DNA of 64,000 nt from Planktothrix rubescens CCAP 1459/22 (GCA_904830895.1 LR882958.1:1234001-1298000); one strand, 5' to 3'; shown: positions 1 through 8,673, counted from the first letter of the stretch. A program made the numbers and translations. Notes: generated by a model not told the origin, from the letters alone.

Positions 1-958
1 CTAGGGCGGAATTTTGATATAAACGTTCAAATTCTCGCTGAAAATGAGACGCAACTGTTGGATTTTCTACTACAATTAGAGTTTCATCATTTTGGGTATT
101 AGCGGCTTCTGTCCAATTATGGGAACCTGTAATTACAATTTTACCATCAATAATTCCAAATTTATGATGTAGGCGATCGCCCTCTGGTAAATTAGGAATT
201 CCTACGGTTGAAATCGGCTGTTTCCAAGGATTATTTCCCGATTCATAACGACACTTATTAACTAAAGAAATTCCCATCATATCCAAACCTTCACTATAGA
301 AACGATAGGCAAAACTCGGATCAATTAATCCCCGAATTGAGACGTTATTTTGATGTTTTCTTTCTAAAGTATTAACAATATCTTGGGCGGAAAAAACAAA
401 TAAAGCGAAATCAAAGGATTGATTAATTCTCAGTAATTTTTGATTAATTAAACCATTAGTGCTATTTTGCCAAGGTTGTTTTTGAGAAGTAGGAGAAAAT
501 TGAACTTTTACCGGAGTATTACCAACTGAAATATTCTGCACCCCGCGAAAAGTTTTTTCAATCCCAAATAGACTATCCTTTTTTTTGCCAACTCCATCCC
601 CCCACATTAAGTTAAATTCTTCGGAAAATAGTTTTGCTAATTTTGAACTTTCAATTTTTAATAAATTATTGGCATTTCCTAGACTTTCTATGGTTTGAAA
701 ATCTCCATGAACATCGCTGGTTGTCCAGTTAGCAGAAGTTACAATTAAATTTTTTTTGTCTACTACCATAAATTTATGGTGCATTAACCCCGTACCTTTA
801 GAACCATTTTCAGTATCATCAATAATCGGAATCCCAGCCTTTTCTAAGATAATTAAAGCATCCCGTTGTTGACTTTCCTCCGGGCTAACTTTTCCATCTT
901 GGTTCAAATCAGCTAGTAAGATAAATTCTTGATATCGATTCTGTTCTTGTTCAGGTAA
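1..958 (-). pseudogene. phospholipase-D-like (HKD) protein, 5'-truncated, runs off left edge
   Basis: The minus strand is open from about 958 to the window edge. It carries two PLD-type HKD signatures: MHHKFMVVD followed by SANWT in the first half, and LHHKFGIIDGKIVITGSHNW in the second. Such pairs define the PLD superfamily of phosphodiesterases and nucleases. Near the 5' end an EF-hand-like loop (DLNQDGKVSPEE) precedes the first HKD, suggesting calcium binding. No convincing start exists: an in-frame TAG lies at 959-961, and the N-terminal strand-helix elements expected before the first HKD are missing. The gene is therefore probably decapitated or frameshifted. A MITE begins about 100 bases further upstream. 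The C-terminus lies outside the window. Confidence 0.75.
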
Positions 959-1055
959 CTATAGAGTTAAACTGATCTGCAAAGATATCTTGACAAGTTG
1001 ACGCACGACCATAAAAAAATCGGGGCTTTTCTGTTATATTAACTAATGATTGTAA

Positions 1056-1192
1056 TAAGTACCTAAACAAAATTAATTACACATCCTCCACCCTGTTCTC
1101 TCCCCCCCTAGCCCCCCGTGCACGGGGGGTTTGGCGGGGCTGTTCCGGTGTTCCCTCTCTCAACTAGGTAATTTATTTTGTGTAACTACTTA
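1056..1192. repeat. MITE-like element A, copy 1
   Basis: The 137-bp element is bounded by TAAGTA...TACTTA. Its imperfect terminal inverted repeats span about 24 bp (left AAGTACCTAAACAAAATTAA; right end, reversed, AAGTAGTTACACAAAATAAA). The interior holds a G/C-rich perfect palindrome centred on GTGCAC. A near-identical copy lies at 60749-60876. It has no coding capacity, so it is probably a non-autonomous transposon with TA target duplication (inferred). The remaining bases of the 512-bp gap, about 962-1055 and 1193-1469, show no gene or RNA that I recognise. Confidence 0.8.
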
Positions 1193-1469
1193 TCAGAATA
1201 GACCTTAAACTCAATTCGGGGACATTGATTTTTAACCGAGATTTTAGATAACAATCAAAAAATAAACAACTATTGTCCATTGCCCATTTTTCTAAAACCC
1301 ATTGCCTATTAACCATTGCCTAGCTTCATGATTCAGGTAATCTATTAATAGGACGAGATTAACTTAATTTCTGCCAAGTCACCGACGGAAAAAGATGTAA
1401 CAGTCTGTCAGCGCCGTAAGCACTTGCTCAGAGCTTGTAGGCGCGGGTAATCACCCTCACTGCTGTGCT

Positions 1470-1871
1470 ATGCCAAAACGAAAGAGGACATTTCCCTGTG
1501 GCCATAAAGGATATGGGAAAATCTGTCATCGTTGTAATCAACAAGAGGTGACACAGGATTCCCACAGTCAGGCTATAGAGGACAAACGAACCAAAAAACT
1601 AGAATGGGAAGCCTCCTTTACTCAGGATATCATTGATCTCAGAGGCTTACCCGATTATGTTGTGATTAAGGCCAGGACTATTTTAGCGGGCTTAAATGAC
1701 CAAAAAAATTATCGAGACTTTGGAGGGAAGCGACTGCGCCATAATCGTTTTATTATCAGTATTCCCGTAACCCGAAATTATCGAATGCTTTGTCAAGATA
1801 GCGGTAATTTACTCGTTCCTCAAAAAGTCCTTTCCCATGAAGATTATAACGTTTGTAAACCAGGAGATTAA
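1470..1871 (+). CDS. zinc-finger protein with RelE-like C-terminal region
   Basis: The 133-residue protein is basic at its N-terminus. A Cys/His cluster (C10, H12, C19, C22: PCGHKGYGKICHRC) looks like a small zinc-binding site. The second half (about residues 60-130) has the pattern of a RelE/ParE-type fold: a helix with an alternating charge pattern, then RFIISIPVTRNYRMLC and a final VLSHEDYN strand. Related cyanobacterial proteins are usually listed as zinc-binding families of unknown function. No antitoxin gene is adjacent, so a toxin role is not supported. A nucleic-acid-binding role is a guess. Confidence 0.6.
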   Translation: MPKRKRTFPCGHKGYGKICHRCNQQEVTQDSHSQAIEDKRTKKLEWEASFTQDIIDLRGLPDYVVIKARTILAGLNDQKNYRDFGGKRLRHNRFIISIPVTRNYRMLCQDSGNLLVPQKVLSHEDYNVCKPGD

Positions 1872-1952
1872 TTAACTTAAACACCTTCAATTTTAACGAT
1901 TTTTAATTGTGCTTGCGGAAAATAAAACTCAACTTTTGATTGATAAAAATTT

Positions 1953-3128
1953 ATGCAAATTTACCTCGATCATAGCGCTACCACTCCTCCCTCAGATGAA
2001 GTTATCGCCCTTATGCAAACGGTGATGACTCAAAATTGGGGAAATCCTTCTAGTATTCATGAGTGGGGTAACAGAGCCGCGATGATTTTAGAACGCTCGA
2101 GAATACAGGTGGCCCATCTGATTAACGCTCCACCGGAATCAATTATTTTTACCTCCGGGGGAACCGAATCCGATAATCTAGCTATTATGGGGGTCGCCCG
2201 TCAATATTCCCAACCCCAACATCTGATTATTTCTGCGGTGGAACATTCGGCTATTTCTGAACCCGCAAAACTCCTAGAGCAGTCGGGATGGCAAATTACC
2301 CGCTTACCCGTGGATAGTCGCGGACGCATTCACCCCCTGGACTTACAGGCGGCCATTCAACCGAATACGGTTTTAGTATCGATTATTTATGGCCAAAGCG
2401 AAGTGGGAACCCTGCAACCCATTGAAACTTTAGGCAAAATTGCCCATACTCACGGGGCTTTATTTCATACCGATGCGGTACAGGTGGCGGGACGTTTACC
2501 CCTGGATATGCAGCAGTTACCCGTTGATTTATTATCCCTGTCCAGTCATAAATTGTATGGCCCCCAAGGAGCCGGAGCCTTATATGTGCGGGAAGGGGTA
2601 CGGTTAACTCCGTTGTTAGCCGGAGGGGGGCAGGAATTTCAACTGCGTTCAGGGACACAGGCTGTTCCCATCCTGGCTGGATTTGGGTTAGCTTGCCAAT
2701 TAGCAGCCCAGGATATTGTGACAGAAACCTCTCGGTTAATTAGATTACGCGATCGCCTATTTGACTTATTAGCCGATGTGCCGTATTTATTACCCATAGG
2801 CGATCCTTTAAATCGTTTACCCCATCATGTTAGTTTTTGTCTTACCCCAAAACACATCAACCCCACCACCTTGACGGGAAAAACCCTAGTCCGTCAACTG
2901 AATTTAGCCGGAATTGGCATTAGTGCAGGTTCGGCTTGTAGTAGTGGTAAACTCAGTCCCAGTCCGATTTTATTGGCAATGGGATATGACGAAATCACCG
3001 CGTTAGGTGGGATTCGTTTTACCCTGGGACGGGATACCACCGAAGCTGATATTGATTGGACAGCAATGGTTGTGAAACAAGTCCTCAAGCGTTTGATTCC
3101 AAATCAGTTGTTAGCCATGAGTATTTAA
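1953..3128 (+). CDS. cysteine desulfurase, IscS/NifS family
   Basis: The 391-residue class V aminotransferase-fold enzyme removes sulfur from L-cysteine as a persulfide for Fe-S cluster assembly, tRNA thiolation or other sulfur transfer. The N-terminus YLDHSATTPP is diagnostic. The PLP lysine is K200 in SSHKLYGPQGAG, the PLP-binding H99 lies in AVEHSA, and the catalytic cysteine is C329 in SAGSACSSGK. The SACSSGK loop with its long spacer is typical of group I (IscS/NifS) enzymes rather than SufS. No scaffold or fdx gene is adjacent, so the acceptor cannot be named. Length matches the family. Confidence 0.92.
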   Translation: MQIYLDHSATTPPSDEVIALMQTVMTQNWGNPSSIHEWGNRAAMILERSRIQVAHLINAPPESIIFTSGGTESDNLAIMGVARQYSQPQHLIISAVEHSAISEPAKLLEQSGWQITRLPVDSRGRIHPLDLQAAIQPNTVLVSIIYGQSEVGTLQPIETLGKIAHTHGALFHTDAVQVAGRLPLDMQQLPVDLLSLSSHKLYGPQGAGALYVREGVRLTPLLAGGGQEFQLRSGTQAVPILAGFGLACQLAAQDIVTETSRLIRLRDRLFDLLADVPYLLPIGDPLNRLPHHVSFCLTPKHINPTTLTGKTLVRQLNLAGIGISAGSACSSGKLSPSPILLAMGYDEITALGGIRFTLGRDTTEADIDWTAMVVKQVLKRLIPNQLLAMSI

Positions 3129-3160
3129 CTTAAAATCAAGTTTGTAGAATTCTAAAGAGT

Positions 3161-4477
3161 ATGATTAATGCACTTGAACAACAGTTTTTTTCATATTCAC
3201 ATATTGCAGGGGAAATTCCTTGTAATCTGGAGTCAGAAAAATTTATAACCGTTCAGAGAAAGCCACCTCTGAAAATCTACTCTTTAGGATTTCAACCTGC
3301 CAAATTTATTCCTGAGATTCCCCGTTGGTTTCTCAAAAAATATGCTTCACCTTCTTTTACTGTACTTGATCCATTTTGTGGATCAGGTACAACTTTATTA
3401 GAAGCAATTCAACAGCAGATTTCAGGTTATTGGTTGGACTATCATCCTCTCAGTCGTTTAATTTGCCAGGTCAAAACCACTGTATTTTCACCCCTAGATG
3501 TTTTAGAAGCAACAACCCAAATTATTGAAAAAGCATCAACCCAAAAGTTTGCAGAATCAACTATCAATTTTGCAAATAAAGATTTTTGGTTCCAACAACC
3601 CGTACAAGAAGGTTTGGAAATTTTAAGAGAACATATCCTCTTAGCCAAATCTACCCTTCAACCCTTACTCTGGTTAGCGTTTGCCTCTACAGTTAGAAAG
3701 ACTTCCAATATGAATGATGGGATGATTTTGGCAGCCAGACGTCCCCATATTGAGAAAATCCCTGATCGTTCCCGTTTAGATGTATTTCAATATTTTCAAC
3801 ACTATGTTAAACAATCCATTGAAGCGTTTGTGGAATGGAACCCTTTCTTAAAAAGATTTGGGGCTCAAATTCAACAACTCTCATCTCAAGATGCTCGACA
3901 ACTTCCAGAACCTTTAAAAGTTGATGCAATTATTACTTCTCCACCCTATATTAATGCAATTGATTATGTTTGGGCTTCTAAGTTTGAACTGCATTGGTTG
4001 GGCTTAGTAGGTCATGACCAAGAACGTTTAAATTTATACTCTCAAGAAATCGGAACTGAACGAATACCTAAGCAAGAGTGTAAAGAATTAGGAAAAACTG
4101 GCTATTTGCATTTAGATCAGTTGATCGAAGATATCTATTTTGGGAAAAAATATCAAGCAACTTCGGGTCAAAATCAACTTAGATCCAGAGTTGTTTATCA
4201 ATATTTTATGGACATGAAAGAGCATTTTTTACAGAGTTTACAGGTATTAAAACAAGGAGGATATTATTGCTTTTCCGTGGGAGATGTTAGTAATATTTGT
4301 GGTGTTGAGATACCCGTTGCTTATTTTTTGTCAGAAATAGCTTTTGACTTAGGTTTTAAGCAAATATTCACTTTTAATCTTCTGTTGAAAAATCGACGTT
4401 TGAATCTTCCAAGAAACGTTGATTGGGCAGGGACGATTAAACATGATACTACTATTGTTATGGAGAAAATAAATTAA
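3161..4477 (+). CDS. site-specific DNA methyltransferase (amino-methyltransferase type)
   Basis: The 438-residue protein has the AdoMet-binding motif I DPFCGSGTT at residues 70-78 and the catalytic motif IV TSPPY at 259-263. SPPY is the signature of N4-cytosine or N6-adenine methyltransferases, so the product would be m4C or m6A. Motif I precedes motif IV, with about 180 residues between them. The stop codon overlaps the start of the next gene by one base (TAATG), which implies translational coupling. With the downstream nuclease-like protein it most likely forms a type II restriction-modification pair. The recognition sequence cannot be read from the protein. Confidence 0.85.
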   Translation: MINALEQQFFSYSHIAGEIPCNLESEKFITVQRKPPLKIYSLGFQPAKFIPEIPRWFLKKYASPSFTVLDPFCGSGTTLLEAIQQQISGYWLDYHPLSRLICQVKTTVFSPLDVLEATTQIIEKASTQKFAESTINFANKDFWFQQPVQEGLEILREHILLAKSTLQPLLWLAFASTVRKTSNMNDGMILAARRPHIEKIPDRSRLDVFQYFQHYVKQSIEAFVEWNPFLKRFGAQIQQLSSQDARQLPEPLKVDAIITSPPYINAIDYVWASKFELHWLGLVGHDQERLNLYSQEIGTERIPKQECKELGKTGYLHLDQLIEDIYFGKKYQATSGQNQLRSRVVYQYFMDMKEHFLQSLQVLKQGGYYCFSVGDVSNICGVEIPVAYFLSEIAFDLGFKQIFTFNLLLKNRRLNLPRNVDWAGTIKHDTTIVMEKIN

Positions 4478-5031
4478 TGTCTAATTCAATAGATGATGAC
4501 CAACTTAAATCAATTTTACAAAAGTATAGTCTATCATTCACTGACAAAAAATTTATAAACAAATTGTCGGGAGAAGATGATTTAATGATGGTTTTTGGCT
4601 TAACACAAGAAATCAAAGATCTCAATAAACAGTATTGGGGGAGAGAGTTAGGGAAATGTTGGGAACGTCTGGTTATTGAGGTTTGCAGACAAGGTTGTGC
4701 AGACTTTTCCCCAGCTATCCGAGATGGAAAAGATGAATTATGTGATTTAGTGATCGGAACTGATGCTATCGATACAAAATATAGAATTGGATCAGGAGAT
4801 TCAGGAACTTTAAAAAAGTTCAGAGGACACGCTGAACGATTAAAGAATAGAGGATATACACCTGTTTTACTGATTTTGCGAACTGATAGTTTACCTCAAG
4901 CTGTCAATACTTGTAGTGTTGGAGGGTGGAGAGTGCTATCTGGGCAAGATACCTTTGAGTATTTATCTCAAACAACAGGTTTTGATTTACAAGCTTGGTT
5001 ACAAGCCCTAAGAGGGTTATACTTAAGATGA
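4477..5031 (+). CDS. probable type II restriction endonuclease
   Basis: The 184-residue protein is coupled to the upstream methyltransferase by a one-base overlap. The arrangement D90-LVIGTDAI-D99-T-K101 matches a PD-(D/E)xK catalytic core, with a preceding helix that contains WGRELGKCWERLVIEVC. The C-terminal half has alternating strands (TPVLLILRTD) and helices as expected for a small PD-(D/E)xK nuclease. I suspect an ApaLI-like family from the overall pattern, but this is memory and not a search. Function is inferred from gene pairing plus the motif. Confidence 0.6.
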   Translation: MSNSIDDDQLKSILQKYSLSFTDKKFINKLSGEDDLMMVFGLTQEIKDLNKQYWGRELGKCWERLVIEVCRQGCADFSPAIRDGKDELCDLVIGTDAIDTKYRIGSGDSGTLKKFRGHAERLKNRGYTPVLLILRTDSLPQAVNTCSVGGWRVLSGQDTFEYLSQTTGFDLQAWLQALRGLYLR

Positions 5032-5083
5032 ATTAACAAACAACAGCAACTTAATCAAAACAATTAATAGTCACATCATACCT

Positions 5084-5827
5084 ATGTCGCAGCTACCTAA
5101 CAGTTTAGAAGCAGCCGTTGAACAAGCCAAACAAGCAACTAAAGCCGCTTTAGATGATGGTTATAAATTAATTCAAATCGAATTAGTTTTTCCTGAAATT
5201 GAACTCGAAGCCCAATCTATAGCCCTAGAATTTATTCCCGTTATTCAAAAACCCGATAATCAATTAGTCGTCTTATTTCCCGATACCGGAGCCGCCGCTT
5301 TAGCCCGTCGGGACTGGGGAGAAACCTCTTTTCGAGTCACGGATTTAGGGACTTCTCGTTCTCCGGTAGAAACTCGTTTACAACCCGAAGATCAGCAATT
5401 TTTAGTGGTATCTCCTTCTGCGATAGAAGTGGCACAGATGGAAAAATTGTCTCAATTAGCCGGAGATCGCCCAGTAATTTTACTTAATCCAAAACTAGAA
5501 GATATTGCTATTATAGGAATAGGATATGCTGCTCGTCAGTTGCGAGAACGGTTTATCAAGACCATTGAATCTTGCTATTACCTTAAGTCCCTAGAAGGTG
5601 CAGCACTCAGGCGTTGTTATCCTTCAATGTGGGAAGTTTGGTTAGAAGTGGATGGACAGTACCAGTTAATCACTGAACAACCGACAAAACCCGTCGGCGA
5701 TGAGTTGGATCTGATTTTGGCACAGGCGACCCCCGGAGGTGACTCGTCAGTGACACAATCTGTACAACGGCCCAAAAAAGGTGTTTTATCTGGACTTCAG
5801 AGTTTTATTCGCGCCTTAAGTCGATAA
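5084..5827 (+). CDS. DUF1995 family protein
   Basis: The 247-residue protein belongs to the DUF1995 family of cyanobacteria and plastids, which includes the plant photosystem-II assembly factor LPA3. Diagnostic stretches are the start LPNSLEAAVEQAKQATKAAL, the strand LVVLFPDTGAAALARRDW and the later VILLNPKLED. There is no signal peptide or membrane span, so it is probably cytosolic or peripherally bound to thylakoids. A photosynthetic assembly role is carried over from the plant homologue and not shown here. It follows the restriction-modification pair by 52 bases without obvious linkage. Confidence 0.8.
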   Translation: MSQLPNSLEAAVEQAKQATKAALDDGYKLIQIELVFPEIELEAQSIALEFIPVIQKPDNQLVVLFPDTGAAALARRDWGETSFRVTDLGTSRSPVETRLQPEDQQFLVVSPSAIEVAQMEKLSQLAGDRPVILLNPKLEDIAIIGIGYAARQLRERFIKTIESCYYLKSLEGAALRRCYPSMWEVWLEVDGQYQLITEQPTKPVGDELDLILAQATPGGDSSVTQSVQRPKKGVLSGLQSFIRALSR

Positions 5828-5872
5828 TTTCCAGTTTGAAGAACACCTTATGTGTGTGCAATTAAATAAAAA

Positions 5873-6628
5873 ATGCTGACTCGACGCATTGTTATTGGTG
5901 ATGTACATGGCCATTATGATGGGTTAATGACCCTATTAGATCGTATTGCTCCTAATGCAAATGATCAGGTCTATTTTTTAGGGGATTTAATTGATCGTGG
6001 CCCTAAAAGTGCCCAAGTGGTTAATTTTGTCAAAAATAGTCCCTATCAATGTTTACGGGGCAACCATGAACAACTGATGTTAAATGCGTTGCCCGATGAA
6101 GGGAAAAATCCTCAAGCTTGGCAGGCTTGGTTATATAGCGGCGGTTTAACGACCATTACCAGTTATCAGGATTTAGGAATTATTCCCAGGGATGACGTGC
6201 ATTGGATGGCTTCTTTACCTCTATATTTAGATTTAGGGGATGTTTGGCTAGTTCATGCGGGGGTGCATCCCAAAATGTCAATTAAAGAACAAAATGAGGA
6301 AGAATTTTGTTGGATACGGCGAGAATTTCATAATATCCCCAAACCATATTTTGCTGATAAATTAATTATTATTGGTCATACCATTACCTTTACTTTTGAT
6401 GGCATTGAACCAGGACAGTTAGTTCAAGGTCAGGGATGGTTAGGAATTGATACGGGAGTTTATCACGCAAAAAGTGGCTGGTTAACTGGATTAGATATTA
6501 CGAATAAAAAGGTGTATCAAGTGAATGTGATGCACCATAATCAAATTCGGATTTTACCTTTAAATCGGGCTGTTACCCATTTAAAACCGCCCTCTTTCTT
6601 GGCCCGATTGGGTTATGTTAGACCATAA
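5873..6628 (+). CDS. PPP-family serine/threonine metallophosphatase
   Basis: The 251-residue calcineurin-like phosphoesterase carries all core PPP motifs in order: GDVHGH at 9-14, GDLIDRG at 37-43, RGNHE at 62-66, a metal-ligand histidine in WLVHAGVHP (H128) and GHT at 168-170. These residues bind two metal ions and dephosphorylate Ser/Thr (in ApaH relatives, diadenosine tetraphosphate). The short length and motif spacing fit bacterial PrpA/PrpE-like phosphatases rather than ApaH. It appears to be monocistronic, and a MITE lies 59 bases downstream. Confidence 0.88.
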   Translation: MLTRRIVIGDVHGHYDGLMTLLDRIAPNANDQVYFLGDLIDRGPKSAQVVNFVKNSPYQCLRGNHEQLMLNALPDEGKNPQAWQAWLYSGGLTTITSYQDLGIIPRDDVHWMASLPLYLDLGDVWLVHAGVHPKMSIKEQNEEEFCWIRREFHNIPKPYFADKLIIIGHTITFTFDGIEPGQLVQGQGWLGIDTGVYHAKSGWLTGLDITNKKVYQVNVMHHNQIRILPLNRAVTHLKPPSFLARLGYVRP

Positions 6629-6686
6629 AGATGTGGCAAGAAGTTTTTAGAAAAAGAATCCGTGTGTTAAAAGCTGCAACCAGGAG

Positions 6687-6813
6687 CTATAGCAATCTTA
6701 AATGATTTGCGATCAGAATATAGAACCCCACCCTAGCCCTCCCCTTACTAAGGGGAGGGTTGGGAGGGGTCGAGATAGATGGAAATATTACAACTGATTT
6801 AGGATTGCTATAG
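6687..6813. repeat. MITE-like element B, copy 1
   Basis: The 127-bp element is bounded by inverted repeats CTATAGCAATCTTAAAT and (right end, reversed) CTATAGCAATCCTAAAT. In the middle is a 21-nt palindrome of the form CCTCCCCTTA-C-TAAGGGGAGG. No coding capacity. Related ends occur at 19958-20086 and near 53895-53913. Confidence 0.75.
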
Positions 6814-6901
6814 TGATGTTGCAGAATTGACACTCCCACGGGTGAACCGCGTGGGATTCTCCTGTCTAGCCCCGATTGCTCGGTATTCATGGAGTTGCCC
6901 C

Positions 6902-7057
6902 CTACTGTTTCCAGAATTGCTTCACAGCAATATTAAAGGAGAGTACGAGACTCTGAGGAATGCCAAGTACCTCGTCCCAATTGACGGCTACGACTATTAC
7001 AGTCTTTGGCTCTGCCAAGATTTTTCGGAGCTTTCTGTAGTCAACAGGGATAATCAC
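6902..7057 (-). CDS. short reading frame inside the IS605-like element, unknown
   Basis: From a GTG at 7057 this frame gives 51 residues beginning MIIPVDYRKLRKILAEPK and ending in FWKQ. The frame is open further upstream to about 7096. The composition (alternating hydrophobic strand IVVAVNW, basic helix) looks more protein-like than the overlapping plus-strand frame. It ends just before the omega-RNA-like left end. It may be a remnant of a transposon accessory gene. I do not recognise the family. Confidence 0.25.
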   Translation of the reverse strand: MIIPVDYRKLRKILAEPKTVIVVAVNWDEVLGIPQSLVLSFNIAVKQFWKQ

Positions 7058-7171
7058 AGTGGTTGCCTTTTTCTCGCCATTGACAACTTGTTTTTAAGGA
7101 GGTCAGAACATCTGACCAGATAAGCGAGGAACATCCTTGCTATACTCTGATAATAGAGTCTTAAATAGAGT

Positions 7172-7363
7172 ATGTCAAGGGAAAAGAAAATTCAGTTTAA
7201 TGTTAACGAGAAAGAATATGAACGTCTCAAAAGTCATGCTGAATCAGAAGGATTATCAATGGCTGAAGTTCTTAGGGATTACATTAAAACCCTCACACCC
7301 CTAAAGGGGGTCGCACTACATCCCACGACTGAAGTGCGTGGGCTTTGTGCGAGGTTGTTGTAA
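7172..7363 (+). CDS. ribbon-helix-helix (CopG/Arc-like) protein carried by the IS605-like element
   Basis: The 63-residue protein has a strand KIQFNVNEKEY followed by two helices, with the signature GLSMAEVLRDYIK at residues 28-40, typical of ribbon-helix-helix DNA-binding proteins. After about residue 43 the frame reads through the right-end hairpin of the element, so the natural tail is transposon end sequence. Small proteins of this kind accompany IS200/IS605 elements in cyanobacteria. A likely role is autoregulation or end binding (inferred). A -10-like TATACT lies about 30 bases upstream of the start. Confidence 0.6.
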   Translation: MSREKKIQFNVNEKEYERLKSHAESEGLSMAEVLRDYIKTLTPLKGVALHPTTEVRGLCARLL

Positions 7364-7503
7364 ATTTTTGTTAATTTTTTATGTTATCAGCTAATCTTTT
7401 CTCTAAATCATGGTAAGCTTTCCGACAAGGGAAGCACTAGGGTGATTACCTCCAGAATATTGGGCAATCACCTGTCAACAATATATCGGGAAGCAAACTA
7501 ATT

Positions 7504-8628
7504 ATGGAACAATTGTTAAACACCCTAAAAAACATCAATATTGATGTTTCAGGTGTCCCCGTCGGCAAAATTCTTCTAGTCATTCTGATCCTGACAATAA
7601 CACAGGTATTCAGACGATTTTTGATCGAAGCAATTATTAAACGCATTGAGTATTTAACCCGAAAAACCGAGAGTACACTGGATGATGAATTAATTGCCAT
7701 TCTCAAACCCGCCTTAAGTTGGCTGATTCTGATTGGTGGATTTTTGCTAATGAAGGAGATTCTGGCGACCAACATTGGGCCACAATTGAGCGAAGCAATT
7801 ACTAAAGTTCTTAACTTAATTGTTTTTTTCATCGTTGCTTATGTGATTTATCGCAGTGCTTCGATCTTCGGGCAGCTAATTGCTAACGTCGTGCTGCGGA
7901 CTGAAACCGAACTCGATGAGTTACTCAGACCATTGATGCCCAAGATTTTTCAATCGACAGCAATTATCGTCATCGCAATTAAAGTCAGTGAGATATTTTT
8001 AGGACAATCAGCAGCGGCACTCGTGGGTCTATTAGGGGGTGCTGGGGTTACTTTGGGTTTGCTGTTGAAAGATATTGTTTATGACTGGTTTTGTACAGTT
8101 ATTATCTATTCTGATGGTCTCTATCGAGAAGGAGATTGGGTTTCAGTCTCAGGATTACAGGGTTTTGTGCAGATCATGAGTATTGGATTTAGAACTACAA
8201 CTCTCCATGTCTATCAATGGGGTTCAATTGTGAAAATGCCCAACTCCAGGATGATTACTGGAATTGTAGAAAATTGGTCACAAAATGCGGGTGAGGAATT
8301 AAAGTGGGGTATTAGTTTAACCCTCAAAATTGATGGTATTTCAGCCAAGCAAACCGCCAGAATCTGCGATGCTATTCGAGAAATGCCTCCATCTATTCCG
8401 GGGTTATCTAAAGAGATGATTGTTCGGTTTAGCAAGATTGAAAATAATGCCCGTGTGATTAACATTGGTGCCTTTGTTAATGATAATAATCTCTACGTTG
8501 ATGCCGAGAAAAATTTGAACCTAGCTATATTAGAAATGCTAGAACAAGAGGGGATTGATTTCTTGTATGTGGATCTGCGAACCGATCCCGAAAACTATAA
8601 ACAAAGTCAGAAAGCTGCGAACAATTAA
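7504..8628 (+). CDS. MscS-family mechanosensitive ion channel
   Basis: The 374-residue membrane protein has about five predicted hydrophobic helices (near residues 14-32, 72-90, 103-122, 150-166 and the pore helix around 175-200). The pore helix GLLGGAGVTLGLLLKDIVYDW has the Gly/Ala pattern of MscS TM3. The following beta domain (GDWVSVSGLQGFVQIMSIGFRTT) is the conserved MscS middle domain. It would release osmolytes on hypo-osmotic shock in the plasma membrane. It opens a block with an OvoA-like enzyme, a second MscS and a betaine transporter, which supports a role in osmotic balance. Confidence 0.9.
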   Translation: MEQLLNTLKNINIDVSGVPVGKILLVILILTITQVFRRFLIEAIIKRIEYLTRKTESTLDDELIAILKPALSWLILIGGFLLMKEILATNIGPQLSEAITKVLNLIVFFIVAYVIYRSASIFGQLIANVVLRTETELDELLRPLMPKIFQSTAIIVIAIKVSEIFLGQSAAALVGLLGGAGVTLGLLLKDIVYDWFCTVIIYSDGLYREGDWVSVSGLQGFVQIMSIGFRTTTLHVYQWGSIVKMPNSRMITGIVENWSQNAGEELKWGISLTLKIDGISAKQTARICDAIREMPPSIPGLSKEMIVRFSKIENNARVINIGAFVNDNNLYVDAEKNLNLAILEMLEQEGIDFLYVDLRTDPENYKQSQKAANN

Positions 8629-8673
8629 ATCTAGCAATCCTATTCAGTCTAACCAACTTTATTCCCATTAACT

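Larger units (their letters stand above)
6826..7367. mobile_element. degenerate IS200/IS605-type element without tnpA or tnpB
   Basis: Both ends carry the subterminal hairpins expected of IS200/IS605-family transposons: TCCCACG/CGTGGGA at 6834-6856, and CCCACG/CGTGGG at 7322-7342 preceded by the typical CTAAAGGGGGTCGCACTACA. The left end, read on the minus strand (CTAGACAGGAGAATCCCAC), resembles the 3' end of TnpB elements where the omega RNA terminates. Inside are a small ribbon-helix-helix gene and a short open frame on the other strand, but no Y1 transposase or TnpB nuclease. It is therefore a remnant or a non-autonomous derivative. Exact ends are uncertain by several bases. Confidence 0.65.

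Noticed and set aside
2383-2658. Opposite-strand frame inside the cysteine desulfurase
   Set aside because: It is a shadow of a well-conserved enzyme, with no start context or domain.
6827-7123. 98-residue plus-strand reading frame
   Set aside because: It runs through the left hairpin of the IS605-like element, and the opposite strand looks more protein-like there. No start context and no recognised domain.
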